Shown in pieces: positions 24,651 to 38,488 of a stretch of 64,000 nt of DNA. Origin of the DNA: Petrolisthes cinctipes. Taxonomy: Eukaryota; Arthropoda; Malacostraca; Decapoda; Porcellanidae. The position numbers were made by a program, and so were the translations under genes. How positions within the stretch are numbered: position 1 is the stretch's first letter; the number at the start of each line of letters is the position of its first letter. The notes beneath the pieces are model-generated. The model made no database searches. It worked only from the letters and a program-made list of their open reading frames with translations, and had not been told where the DNA came from. The stretch lies in assembly GCA_033782935.1 (NCBI GenBank), contig JAWQEG010000003.1:2058501-2122500 (forward strand), written 5' to 3'.

Positions 24651-27600
24651 CAGAAGCGATCTGTACATGTCTAGTCAGTGCTAGAATGTTTTCAAAATAT
24701 AGGCTCAAAACATGCTAAAAATCGATATTTTAAGTATCCAAAGTCGATATGTGCATGCATCTTCTTTACCCGTTTATATCTCAAATTCAGGTTCAAAACA
24801 CCCGAAAATTCGATATTTTGGGGTCCCAGAAGTGATCTGTACATGCCTACTTAGTGCTAGAATATTTTCATAATATAGGCCCAAAACATGCAAAAATCGA
24901 TATTTTAGGTGCCCAAAGTCGATATCTCAAATTCAGGCGCAATACACCTGAAAATTCGATATTTTGGGGTCCCAGAAGCGAACTGTACATGCCTACTCCG
25001 TGTTAGAATATTTTCAAAATATAGGCCCAAAACATGCTAAAAAACGATATTTTAGGTGCCCAAAGTCGATATCTCAAATTCAGGCCCAAAACACCCGAAA
25101 ATTCGATATTTTGGGGTCCCAGAAGCGATCTGTACATGCCTACTCCATGTTAGAGTATTTTCAAAATACAGGCCCAAAACATACTGAAAATCGATCTTTT
25201 AGGTGCCCAAAAGTCGATATGTGCATGCATCTTCTGTACCCGTTTATATCTCAAATTCTGGCTCCAAAGACCCGAAAATTCGATATTTTGGGGTCCCAGA
25301 AGCGATCTGTACATGCCTACTCAGATGCAGGCCCAAAACATGCTGAAAATTGATATTTTAGGTGCCCAAATTCAACATGTGTATGCATCTTCTGCACTCG
25401 TTTATATCTCAAATTCAACCTCAAAACACCCGAAAATTCGATAATTTTAGGTCCCAGAAGCGATCTGTACATGCCTACTCAGTGCTAGAATGTTTTTAAA
25501 ATATAGGCTCAAAACATGCAAAAAATCGATATTTTAAGTGACCAAAGTCGATATGTGCATGCATCTTCTGTACCCGTTTATATCTCAAATTCAGGCTCAA
25601 AACACCCGAAAATTCGATATTTTTGAGTCCCAGAAGCGATCTGTACATGCCTACTCAGTGCTAGAATGTTTTTAAAATATAGGCTGAAAACATGCAAAAA
25701 ATCGATATTTTAAGTGACCAAAGTCGATATGTGCATGCATCATCTGTACCCGTTTATATCTCAAATTCAGGCTCAAAACACCCGAAAATTCGATATTTTG
25801 GGGTCCCAGAAGCGATCAGTACATGCCTACTTAGTGCTAGAATATTTTCATAATATAGGCCCAAAACATGCAAAAATCGATATTTTAGGTGCCCAAAGTC
25901 GATATCTCAAATTCAGGCCCAATACACCCGAAAATTCGATATTTTGGGGTCCCAGAAGCGAACTGTACATGCCTACTCCGTGTTAGAATATTTTCAAAAT
26001 ATAAGTCCAAAACATGCTAAAAATCGATATTTTAGGTGCCCAAAGTCGATATCTCAAATTCAGGCCCAAAACACCCGAAAAATCGATATTTTGGGGTCCC
26101 AGAAGCGAACTGTACATGCCTACTCCGTTTTAGAGTATTTTCAAAATACAGGCCCAAAACATACTGAAAATCGATCTTTTAGGTGCCCAAAAGTCGATAT
26201 GTGCATGCATCTTCTGTACCCGTTTATATCTCAAATTCAGGCTCAGAACACCCGAAAATTCGATATTTTGGGGTCCCAGAAGTGATCTGTACATGCCTAC
26301 TTAGTGCTAGAATATTTTCAAAATATAGGCCCAAAACATGCTAAAAATCGATATTTTAGGTGCCCAAAGTCGATATCTCAAATTCAGGCCCAAAACACCC
26401 GAAAATTCGATATTTTGGGGTCCCAGAAGCGAACTGTACATGCCTACTCCTTGTTAGAGTATTTTCAAAATACAGACCCAAAACATACTGAAAATCGATC
26501 TTTTAGGTGTCCAAAAGAGGATATGTGCATGCATCTTCGGTACCCGTTTATATCTCAAACTCAGGCTCCAAAGACCCGAAAATTCGATATTTTGGGGTCC
26601 CAGAAGCGATCTGTACATGCCTACTCAGATGCAGGCCCAAAACATGCTGAAAATCGATATTTTAGGTGCCCTAAGTCAACATGTGTATGCATCTTCTGCA
26701 CTCGTTTATATCTCAAATTCAATCTCAAAACACACGAAAATTCGATAATTTTGGGTCCCAGAAGCGATCTGTACATGTCTAGTCAGTGCTAGAATGTTTT
26801 CAAAATATAGGCTCAAAACATGCTAAAAATCGATATTTTAAGTGTCCAAAGTCGATCTGTAACTCGTAGTTAGAGTATTTTCAAAATAGAGGCCCAAAAC
26901 ATGCTGAAAATCGATATTTTAGGTGAACAAAGTCAATATGTGCATGCATCTTCTGTACCCGTTTGTATATCAAATTCTGGCTCAAAACACCCGAAAATTC
27001 GGTATTTTTGGGTCCTAGAAGCGATCTGTACATCCCTTCACCTAGTTAGAATGTTTTCAAGATACAGACCCAAAACATGCTCAAAATCGATATTTTAGGT
27101 GCCAAAAAGTCGATATGTGCATGCATCTTCTGTACCTGTTTATATCTCAAATTCAGGCTCAAAACACCTGAAAATTCGATATTTTGGGGTCCCAGAAGCG
27201 ATCTGTACATGCCTACTCAGTGCTAGAATATTTTCAAAATATAGGCCCAAAACATTCTAAAAATTGATATTTTAGGTGCCCAAAGTCGATATCTCAAATT
27301 CAGGCCCAAAACACCCAAAATTCGATATTTTGGGGTTCCATAAGCGATCTATACATGCCTACTTCGTGTTAGAGTATTTTCAATATACAGGAACAAAACA
27401 TACTGAAAATCGATCTTTTAGGTGCCCATAAGTCGATATGTGGATGCATCTTCTGTACCCGTTTATATTTCAAATTCAGTCTCAAAATACCTGAAAATTC
27501 GATATTTTGAGGTCCCAGAAGCGATCTGTACTTGCCTACTCCGTCTTAGAGTATTTTCAAAATACAGGCCCAAAACAAGCTGAAAATCGATATTTTAGGT

Positions 27601-30600
27601 GACCAAAGTCAATATGTGTATGCATCTTCTGCACCCGTTTATATCCAAAATTCAACCTCAAAACACCCGAAAATTCGATATTTTTGGGTCCCAGAAGCGA
27701 TCTGTTCATGCCTACTCAGTGCTAGAATGTTTTCAAAATATAGGCTCAAAACATGCTAAAAATCGATATTTTAAGTGTCCAAAGTCGATATGTGCATGCA
27801 TCATCTGTACCCGTTTATTTCTCAAATTCAGTCTCAAAACACCCGAAATTTCGATATTTTGGGGTCCCAGAAGTGATCTGTACATGCCTACTTAGTGCTA
27901 GAATATTTTCAAAATATAGGCCCAGAACATGCTAAAAAATGATATTTTAGGTACCCAAAGTCGATATCTCAAATTCAGGCTAAAAACACCCGAAAATTCG
28001 ATAATTTGGGGTCCCTGAAGCAAACTGTACATGCCTACTCCGTGTTAGAGTATTTTCAAAATACAGGCCCAAAACATGCTGAAAATCGATATTTTAGGTG
28101 CCCAAAGTCAATATGTGCATGCATCTTCTGTACCCGTTTATATCTCAAATTCAGGCTCAAAACACCCGAAAATTCGATATTTTGGGGTCCCAGATGCGAT
28201 CTGTACATGCCTACTCAAGTCTAGAATATTTTCAAAATATAGGCCCAAAACATGCTAAAAATCTATATTTTAGGTGCCCAAAGTCGATATCTCAAATTCA
28301 GGCCCAAAACACCCAAAAATTCTATATTTTGGGGTCCCAGAAGCGATCTGTACATGCCTACTCCGTGTTAGAGTATTTTCAATATACAGGCCCAAAACAT
28401 ACTGAAAATCGATCTTTTAGGTGCCCAAAAGTCGATATGTGAATGCATCTTCTGTACCCGTTTATATCTCAAATTGAGGCTCAAAACACCCGAAAATTTG
28501 ATATTTGGGGGTCCCAGAAGCGATCTGTACTTGCCTATTCCGTGTTAGAGTATTTTCAAAATACAGGCCCAAAACAAGCTGAAAATCGATATTTTAGTTG
28601 ACCAAAGTCAATATGTGTATGCATCTTCTGCACCCGTTTATATCCCAAATTCAACCTCAAAACACCCTAAAAATCGATATTTTGGGGTCCCATAAGCGAT
28701 CTGTACATGCCTACTCAGTGCTAGAATGTTTTCAAAGTATAGGCTCAAAACATGCTAAAAATCGATATTTTAAGTGTCCAAAGTCGATATGTGCATGCAT
28801 CATCTGTACCCGTTTATATCTCAAATTCAGGCTCAAAACACCCGAAATTTCGATATTTTGGGGTCCCAGAAGTGATCTGTACATCCCTACTTAGTGCTAG
28901 AATATTTTCAAAATATAGGCCCAAAACATGCTAAAAATCTATATTTTAGGTGCCCAAAGTCGATATCTCAAATTCAGGCCCAAAACACTCGAAAATTCGA
29001 TATTTTGAATTCCCAGAAGCGAACTGTACATGCCTACTCCGTGTTAGAGTATTTTCAAAATACAGACCCAAAACATACTGAAAATCGATCATTTAGGTGC
29101 CCAAAAGTTGATATGTGCATGCATCATCTGTACCCGTTTATATCTCAAATTCAGGCTCAAAACACCCGAAAATTCGATATTTTGGGGTCCCAGAAGTGAT
29201 CTGTACATGCCTACTTAGTGCTAGAATATTTTCAAAATATAGGCCCAAAACATGCTAAAAATCGATATTTTAGGTGTCCAAAGTCGATATCTCAAATTCA
29301 GGCCCAAAACACCCGAAAATTCGATATTTTGGGGTCCCAGATGCGAACTGTACATTCCTACTCCGTGGTAGAGTATTTTCAAAATACAGGCCCAAAACAT
29401 ACTGAAAATCGATCTTTTAGTTGCCCAAAAGTCGATATGTGCATGCATCTTCTGTACCCGTTTATATCTCAAATTCAGGCTCCAAAGACCCGAAAATTCG
29501 ATATTTTGGGGTCCCAGAAGCGATCTGTACATGCCTACTCAGATGCAGGCCCAAAACATGCTGAAAATCGATATTTTAGGTGCCCAAAGTCAACATGTGT
29601 ATGCATCTTCTGCACTCGTTTATATCTCAAATTCAACCTCAAAACACCCGAAAATTCGATAATTTTGGGTCCCAGAAGCGATCTGTACATGTCTAGTCAG
29701 TGCTAGAATGTTTTCAAAATATAGTCTCAAAACATGCTAAAAATCGATATTTTAAGTGTCCAAAGTCGATCTGTAACTCGTAGTTAGAGTATTTTCAAAA
29801 TACAGGCCCAAAACATGCTGAAAATCGATATTTTAGGTGCCCAAAGTCAATATGTGCATGCATCTTCTGTACCCGTTTGTATATCAAATTCAGGCTCAAA
29901 ACACCCGAAAATTCGGTATTTTTGGGTCCTAGAAGCGATCTGTACATCCCTTCTCCTAGTTAGAATGTTTTCAAGATACAGACCCAAAATATGCTCAAAA
30001 TCGATATTTTAGGTGCCCAAAAGTCGATATGTGCATGCATCTTCTGTACCCGTTTATATCTCAAATTCAGGCTCAAAACACCTGAAAATTCGATATTTTG
30101 GGGTTCCAGAAGCGATCTCTACATGCCTACTTAGTGCTAGAATGTTTTCATAATATAGGCTCAAAACATTCTAAAAATCGATATTTTAAGTGTCCAAAGT
30201 CGATAGGTGCATGCATCATCTATACCCGTTTATATCTCAAATTCAGGCTCAAAACACCCGAAAATTCGATATTTTGGGGTCCCAGAAGCGATCTGTACAT
30301 GCCTACTCAAGTCTAGAATATTTTCAAAATATAGGCCCAAAACATTCTAAAAATTGATATTTTAGGTGCCCAAAGTCGATATCTCTAATTCAGGCCCAAA
30401 ACACCCAAAAATTCGATATTTTGGGGTTCCATAAGCGATCTGTACATGCCTACTCCGTGTTAGAGTATTTTCAATATACAGGAACAAAACATACTGAAAA
30501 TCGATCTTTTAGGTGCCCATAAGTCGATATGTGGATGCATCTTCTGTACCCGTTTATATTTCAAATTCAGTCTCAAAACACCTGAAAATTCGATATTTTG

Positions 30601-33110
30601 AGGTCCCAGAAGCGATCTGTACTTGCCTACTCCGTGTTAGAGTATTTTCAAAATACAGACCCAAAACAAGCTGAAAATCGATATTTTAGGTGACCAAAGT
30701 CAATATGTGTATGCATCTTCTGCACCCATTTATATCCAAAATTCAATCTCAAAACACCCGAAAAATCGATATTTTTGGGTCCCAGATGCGATCTGTCCAT
30801 GCCTACTCAGTGCTAGAATGTTTTCAAAATATAGGATTAAAACATGCTAAAAATCGATATTTTAAGTGTCCAAAGTCGATTTGTGCATGCATCATCTGTA
30901 CCCGTTTATTTCTCAAATTCAGTCTCAAAACACCCGAAATTTCGATATTTTGGGGTCCCAGAAGTGATCTCTACATGCCTACTTAGTGCTAGAATATTTT
31001 CAAAATATAGGCCCAGAACATGCTAAAAAATGATATTTTAGGTACCCAAAGTCGATATCTCAAATTCAGGCCAAAAACACCCGAAAATTCGATAATTTGG
31101 GGTCCCTGAAGCGAACTGTACATGCCTACTCCGTGTTAGAGTATTTTCAAAATACAGGCCCAAAACATACTGAAAATAGATCTTTTAGGTGCCCAAAAGT
31201 CGATATGTGCATGCATCTTCTGTACCCGTTTATATCCCAAATTCAACCTCAAAACACCCGAAAATTCGATATTTTAGGGTCCGAGAAGCGATCTCTACAT
31301 GCCTACTTAGTGCTAGAATGTTTTCAAAATATAGGCTCAAAACATGCTAAAAATCGATATTTTAAGTGTCCAAAGTCGATAGGTGCATGCATCATCTGTA
31401 CCCGTTTATATCTCAAATTCAGGCTCAAAACACCCGAAATTTCGATATTTTGGGGTCCCAGAAGTGATCTGTACATGCCTACTTAGTGCTAGAATATTTT
31501 CAAAATATAGGCCCAGAACATGATAAAAAATGATATTTTAGGTGCCCAAAGTCGATATCTCAAATTCAGGCCAAAAACACCCGAAAATTCGATAATTTGC
31601 GGTCCCTGAAGCTAACTGTACATGCCTACTCCGTGTTAGAGTATTTTCAAAATACAGGCCCAAAACATACTGAAAATCGATCTTTTAGGTGCCCAAAAGT
31701 CGATATGTGCATGCATCTTCTGTACCCGTTTATATCCAAAATTCAACCTCAAAACACCCGAAAATTCGATATTTTGGGGTCCCAGAAGCGAACTGTACAT
31801 GCCTACTCCGTGTTAGAGTAATTTCAAAATACAGGCCCAAAACATGCTCAAAATCGATATTTTAGGTGCCCAAAAGTCGATATGTGCATGCATCTTCTGT
31901 ACCCGTTTATATCTCAAATTCAGGCTCAAAACAACTGAAAATTCGATATTTTGGGGTCCCAGAAGCGATCTGTACATGCCTACTCAGTGCTAGAATATTT
32001 TCAAAATATAGGCCCAAAACATTCTAAAAATTGATATTTTAGGTGCCCAAAGTCGATATCTCAAATTCAGGCCCAAAACACCCAAAAATTCGATATTTTG
32101 GGGTTCCATAAGCGATCTGTACATGCCTACTCCGTGTTAGAGTATTTTCAATATACAGGAACAAAACATACTGAAAATCGATCTTTTAGGTGCTCATAAG
32201 TCTATATGTGGATGCATCTTCTGTACCCGTTTATATTTCAAATTCAGTCTCAAAACACCTGAAAATTCGATATTTTGAGGTCCCAGAAGCGATCTGTACT
32301 TGCCTACTCCGTGTTAGAGTATTTTCAAAATACAGGCCCAAAACAAGCTGAACATCGATATTTTAGGTGACCAAAGTCAATATGTGTATGCATCTTCTGC
32401 ACCCGTTTATATCCAAAATTCAACCTCAAAACACCCGAAAATTCGATATTTTTGGGTCCCAGAAGCGATCTGTCCATGCCTACTCAGTGCTAGAATGTTT
32501 TCAAAATATAGGCTCAAAACATGCTAAAAATCGATATTTTAAGTGTCCAAAGTCGATTTGTGAATGCATCATCTGTACCCGTTTATTTCTCAAATTCAGT
32601 CTCAAAACACCCGAAATTTCGATATTTTGGGGTCCCAGAAGTGATCTCTACATGCCTACTTAGTGCTAGAATATTTTCAAAATATTGGCCCAGAACATGC
32701 TAAAAAATGATATTTTAGGTACCCAATGTCGATATCTCAAATTCAGGCCAAAAACACCCGAAAATTCGATAATTTGGGGTCCCTGAAGCGAACTGTACAT
32801 GCCTACTCCGTGTTAGAGTATTTTTAAAATACAGGCCCAAAACATACTGAAAATCGATCTTTTAGGTGCCCAAAAGTCGATATGTGCATGCATCTTCTGT
32901 ACCCGTTTATATCCCAAATTCAACCTCAAAACACACGAAAATTCGATATTTTGGGGTCCCAGAATCGAACTGTACATGCCTACTCCGTGTTAGAGTAATT
33001 TCAAAATACAGGCCCAAAACATGCTCAAAATCGATATTTTAGGTGCCCAAAAGTCGATATGTGCATGCATCTTCTGTACCCGTTTATATCTCAAATTCAG
33101 GCTCAAAACA
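24651..33110 (+). repeat. Middle block, ~2.9-3.1-kb higher-order repeat
   Basis: Landmarks at 26,304 and 26,810 recur at 29,218 and 29,724 (offset 2,914). Landmarks near 27,599 recur near 30,690 (offset 3,091, one 177-bp monomer more). A 500-bp repeat lies at 31,097 and 31,597. Monomers specific to this and the later blocks include CCAGAACATGCTAAAAAATG, CAGGAACAAAACATACTG and TCCATAAGCG. Much of 26.4-33 kb reappears after 50 kb. Confidence 0.82.
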
Positions 33111-33410
33111 CCTGAAAATTCGATATTTTGGGGTCCCAGAAGCGATCTGTACATGCCTACTCAGTGCTAGAATATTTTCAAAATATAGGCCCAAAACATT
33201 CTAAAAATTGATATTTTAGGTGCCCAAAGTCGATATCTCAAATTCAGGCCCAAAACACTCGAAAATTCGATATTTTGGGGTTCCATAAGCGATCTGTACA
33301 TGCCTACTCCGTGTTAGAGTATTTTCAATATACAGGAACAAAACATACTGAAAATCGATCTTTTAGGTGCTCATAAGTCTATATGTGGATGCATCTTCTG
33401 TACCCGTTTA
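31910..33410 (+). repeat. 1,501-bp tandem duplication, copy 1
   Basis: Positions near 32,367 and 32,521 recur near 33,868 and 34,022, exactly 1,501 bp away. The flanking monomers with AACAACTGAAAATTCG at about 31,932 and 33,432 mark the repeat unit. The region around 54.8-57.7 kb that matches this part at large offset lacks the extra copy, so this duplication is probably later than the ~24-kb one or was lost there. Confidence 0.82.
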
Positions 33411-34911
33411 TATCTCAAATTCAGGCTCAAAACAACTGAAAATTCGATATTTTGGGGTCCCAGAAGCGATCTGTACATGCCTACTCAAGTCTAGAATATT
33501 TTCAAAATATAGGCCCAAAACATTCTAAAAATTGATATTTTAGGTGCCCAAAGTCGATATCTCAAATTCAGGCCCAAAACACCGAAAAATTCGATATTTT
33601 GGGGTTCCATAAGCGATCTGTACATGCCTACTCCGTGTTAGAGTATTTTCAATATACAGGAACAAAACATACTGAAAATCGATCTTTTAGGTGCTCATAA
33701 GTCTATATGTGGATGCATCTTCTGTACCCGTTTATATTTCAAATTCAGTCTCAAAACACCTGAAAATTCGATATTTTGAGGTCCCAGAAGCGATCTGTAC
33801 TTGCCTACTCCGTGTTAGAGTATTTTCAAAATACAGGCCCAAAACAAGCTGAACATCGATATTTTAGGTGACCAAAGTCAATATGTGTATGGATCTTCTG
33901 CACCCGTTTATATCCAAAATTCAACCTCAAAACACCCGAAAATTCGATATTTTTGGGTCCCAGAAGCGATCTGTCCATGCCTACTCAGTGCTAGAATATT
34001 TTCAAAATATAGGCTCAAAACATGCTAAAAATCGATATTTTAAGTGTCCAAAGTCGATTTGTGAATGCATCATCTGTACCCGTTTATTTCTCAAATTCAG
34101 TCTCAAAACACCCGAAATTTCGATATTTTGGGGTCCCAGAAGTGATCTCTACATGCCTACTTAGTGCTAGAATATTTTCAAAATATAGGCCCAGAACATG
34201 CTAAAAAATGATATTTTAGGTACCCAAAGTCGATATCTCAAATTCAGGCCAAAAACACCCGAAAATTCGATAATTTGGGGTCCCTGAAGCGAACTGTACA
34301 TGCCTACTCCGTGTTAGAGTATTTTCAAAATACAGGCCCAAAACATACTGAAAATCGATCTTTTAGGTGCCCAAAAGTCGATATGTGCATGCATCTTCTG
34401 TACCCGTTTATATCCCAAATTCAACCTCAAAACACACGAAAATTCGATATTTTGGGGTCCCAGAATCGAACTGTACATGCCTACTCCGTGTTAGAGTAAT
34501 TTCAAAATACAGGCCCAAAACATGCTCAAAATCGATATTTTAGGTGCCCAAAAGTCGATATGTGCATGCATCTTCTGTACCCGTTTATATCTCAAATTCA
34601 GGCTCAAAACACCTGGAAATTCGATATTTTGGGGTCCCAGAAGCGATCTGTACATGCCTACTCAGTGCTAGAATATTTTCAAAATATAGGCCCAAAACAT
34701 TCTAAAAATTGATATTTTAGGTGCCCAAAGTCGATATCTCAAATTCAGGCCCAAAACACTCAAAAATTCGATATTTTGGGGTTCCATAAGCGATCTGTAC
34801 ATGCCTACTCCGTGTTAGAGTATTTTCAATATACAGGAACAAAACATACTGAAAATCGATCTTTTAGGTGCTCATAAGTCTATATGTGGATGCATCTTCT
34901 GTACCCGTTTA
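33411..34911 (+). repeat. 1,501-bp tandem duplication, copy 2
   Basis: This is the second copy of the 1.5-kb unit. The joining monomer at about 33,360-33,440 is a hybrid: CTCATAAGTCTATATGTGG on its left and AACAACTG on its right. Copy-specific differences are few, for example ACCTGGAAATTCG near 34,613. Confidence 0.8.
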
Positions 34912-35854
34912 TATTTCAAATTCAGTCTCAAAACACCTGAAAATTCGATATTTTGAGGTCCCAGAAGCGATCTGTACTTGCCTACTCCGTGTTAGAGTAT
35001 TTTCAAAATACAGGCCCAAAACAAGCTGAACATCGATATTTTAGGTGACCAAAGTCAATATGTGTATGCATCTTCTGCACCCGTTTATATCCAAAATTTT
35101 ACCTCAAAACACCCGAAAGTTCGATATTTTTGGGTCCCAGAAGCGCTCTGTACATGCCTACTCAGTGCTAGAATATTTTCAAAATATAGGCTCAAAATAT
35201 GCTAAAAATCGATATTTTAAGTGTCCAAAGTCGATATGTGCATGCATCATCTGTACCCGTTTATATCTCAAATTCAGGCTCAAAACACCCGAAAATTCGA
35301 TATTTTGGGGTCCCAGAAGTGATCTGTACATGCCTACTCCGTGTTAGAGTATTTTCAAAATACAGGCCCAAAACATACTGATTATCGATCTTTTAGGTGC
35401 CCAAAAGTCGATATGTGCATGCATCTTCTGTACCCGTTTATATCCCAAATTCAACCTCAAAACACCCGAAAATTCGTTATTTTGGGGTCCCAGAAGAGAA
35501 CTGTACATGCCTACTCCATGTTAGAGTATTTTCAAAATACAGGCCCAAAACATGCTGAAAATCGATATTTTAGGTGCCCAAAGTCAATATGTGCATGTAT
35601 CTTCTGTACCCGTTTATATCTCAAATTCAGCCTCAAAACACCCGAAAATTCGATATTTTGGGGTCCCAGAAGCGATCTGTACATGCCTACTCAGGTCTAG
35701 AATATTTTCAAAATATAGGCCCAAAACATGCTAAAAATCGATATTTTAGGTGCCCAAAGTCAATATCTCAAATTCAGTCCCAAAACACCCATAAATTCGA
35801 TATTTTGGGGTCCCAGAAGCGATCTGTACATGCCTACTCCGTGTTAGAGTATTT

Positions 35855-35880
35855 TCAATATACATATTTTCAAAATACAG
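35855..35880 (+). repeat. 162-bp deletion junction
   Basis: The text reads CAATATACATATTTTCAAAA, where the expected monomer would continue CAATATACAGGCCC. The related sequence at 58,487-58,675 has 162 further bases here. The loss is not a whole monomer, so the break is non-homologous, possibly between the two TATTTTCAA-like stretches. The same junction is at about 44,415-44,440, so it predates the 8.6-kb duplication. Confidence 0.85.
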
Positions 35881-38400
35881 GCACAAAACAAGCTGAAAAT
35901 CAATATTTTAGGTGACCAAAGTCAATATGTGTATGCATCTTCTGCACCCGTTTGTATCCCAAATTCAACCTCAAAACACCCTAAAATTCGATATTTTTTG
36001 GTCCCAGAAGCGATCTGTACATGCCTACTCAGTGCTTGAATGTTTTCAAAATATAGGCTCAAAACATGCTAAAAATCGATATTTTAAGCGTCCAAAGTCG
36101 ATATGTGCATGCATCATCTGTACCCGTTTATATCTCAAATTCAGGCTCAAAACACCCGAAAATTCGATATTTTGGGGTCCCAGAAGTGATCTGTACATGC
36201 CTACTTAGTGCTAGAATATTTTTTAAAATATAGGCCCAAAACATGCTAAAAATCGATATTTTAGGTGCCCAAAGTCGATATCTCAAATTCAGGCCCAAAA
36301 CACGCGAAAATTCGATATTTTGGGGTCCCAGAAGCGAACTGTACATGCCTACTCCGTGTTAGAGTATTTTCAAAATACAGGCCCAAAACATACTGAAAAT
36401 CGATCTTTTAGGTGCCCAAAAGTCGATATGTGCATGCATCTTCTGTACCCGTTTTTATCTCAAATTCCGGCTCCAAACACCCGAAAATTCGATATTTTGG
36501 GGTCCCAAAAGCGATCTGTACATGCCTACTCAGATGCAGGCCCAAAACATGCTGAAAATCGATATTTTAGGTGCCCAAAGTCAACATGTGTATGCATCTT
36601 CTGCACTCGTTTATATCTCAAATTAAACCTCAAAACACACGAAAATTCGATAATTTTGGGTCCCAGAAGCGATCTGTACATGTTTAGTCAGTGCTAGAAT
36701 GTTTTCAAAATATAGGCTCAAAACATGCTAAAAATCGATATTTTAAGTGTCCAAAGTCGATATATGCATTCATCTTCTGTACCTGTTTATATCTCAAATT
36801 CAGGCTCAAAACACCCGAAAATTCGATATTTTTGGGTCCCAGAAGCGATCTGTACATGCCTACTAAGTGCTAGAATGTTTTTAAAATATAGGCTCAAAAC
36901 ATGCTAAAATCGATATTTTAAGTGACCAAAGTCGATATCTCAAATTTAGGCCCAAAACACCCGAAAATTCGATATTTTGGGGTCCCAGAAGCGAACTGTA
37001 CATGCCTACTCCGTGTTAGAGTAATTTCAAAATACAGGCCCAAAACATGCTCAAAATCGATATTTTAGGTGCCCAAAAGTCGATATGTGCATGCATCTTC
37101 TGTACCCGTTTTTATCTCAAATTCAGGCTCCAAGCACCAGAAAATTCAGTATTTTTGGGTCACAGAAGCGATCTGTACTTGCCTAATCCTTGTTAGAGTA
37201 TTTTCAAAATACAGGCACAAAACAAGCTAAAAATCGATATTTTAGGTGACCAAAGTCAATATGTGTATGCATCTTCTGCACCCGTTTATATCCCAAATTC
37301 AACCTCAAAACACCCGAAAATTCGATATTTTTTGGTCCCAGAAGCGATCTGTACATGCCTACTCAGTGCTAGAATGTTTTCAAAATATAGGCTCAAAACA
37401 TGCTAAAAATCGATATTTTAAGCGTCTAAAGTCGATATGTGCATGCATCATCTTTTACCGTTTATATCTCAAATTCAGGCTCAAAACACCCGAAAATTCG
37501 ATATTTTGGGGTCCCAGAAGTGATCTGTACATGCCTACTTAGTGCTAGAATATTTTTTAAAATATAGGCCCAAAACATGCTAAAAATCGATATTTTAGGT
37601 GCCCAAAGTCGATATCTCAAATTCAGGCCAAAAACACCCAAAAATTCGATATTTTGGGGTTCCAGAAGCGATCTGTACATGCCTACTCCGTGTTAGAGTA
37701 TTTTCAATATACAGGCCCAAAACATACTGAAAATCGATCTTTTAGGTACCCAAAAGTCGATATGTGCATGCATCTTCTGTACCCGTTTTTATCTCAAATT
37801 CAGGCTCCAAACACCCGAAAATTCGATATTTTTGGGTCCCAGAAGCGATCTGTACATGCCTACTCAGATGCAGGCCCAAAACATGCTGAAAATCGATATT
37901 TTAGGTGCCCAAAGTCAACATGTGTATGCATCTTATGCACTCGTTTATATCTCAAATTAAACCTCAAAACACCCGAAAATTCGATTATTTTGGGTCCCAG
38001 AAGCGATCTGTACATGTCTAGTCAGTGCTAGAATGTTTTCAAAATATAGGCTCAAAACATGCTAAAAATCGATATTTTAAGTATCCAAAGTCGATATGTG
38101 CATGCATCTTCTTTACCCGTTTATATCTCAAATTCAGGCTCAAAACACCCGAAAATTCGATATTTTGGGGTCCCAGATGTGATCTGTACATGCCTACTTA
38201 GTGCTAGAATATTTTCATAATATAGGCCCAAAACATGCTGAAAATCGATATTTTTGGTGCCCAAAGTCAATATGTGCATGCATCTTCTGTACCCGTTTGT
38301 ATATCAAAATCAGGCTCAAAACACCCGAAAATTCGGTATTTTTGGTTCCTAGAAGCAATCTGTACATCCCTACTCCTAGTTAGAATGTTTTCAAGATACA

Positions 38401-38488
38401 GACCCAAAACACCCGAAAATTCGATATTTTGGGGTCCCAGACGCGATCTGTACATGCCTACTCAGTGCTAGAATATTTTCAAAATATA
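38401..38488 (+). repeat. 88-bp unit: half B alone
   Basis: GACCCAAAACA, the start of a half A, passes directly into CCCGAAAATTCGATATTTTG, the body of half B. The spacing to the next GGCCC landmark is exactly 88 bp. The related region at 15,471-15,558 still has the intervening 87 bp. The identical unit recurs at 47,138-47,225 in the second 8.6-kb copy. It is best explained by exchange between the homologous starts of half A and half B. Confidence 0.9.
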
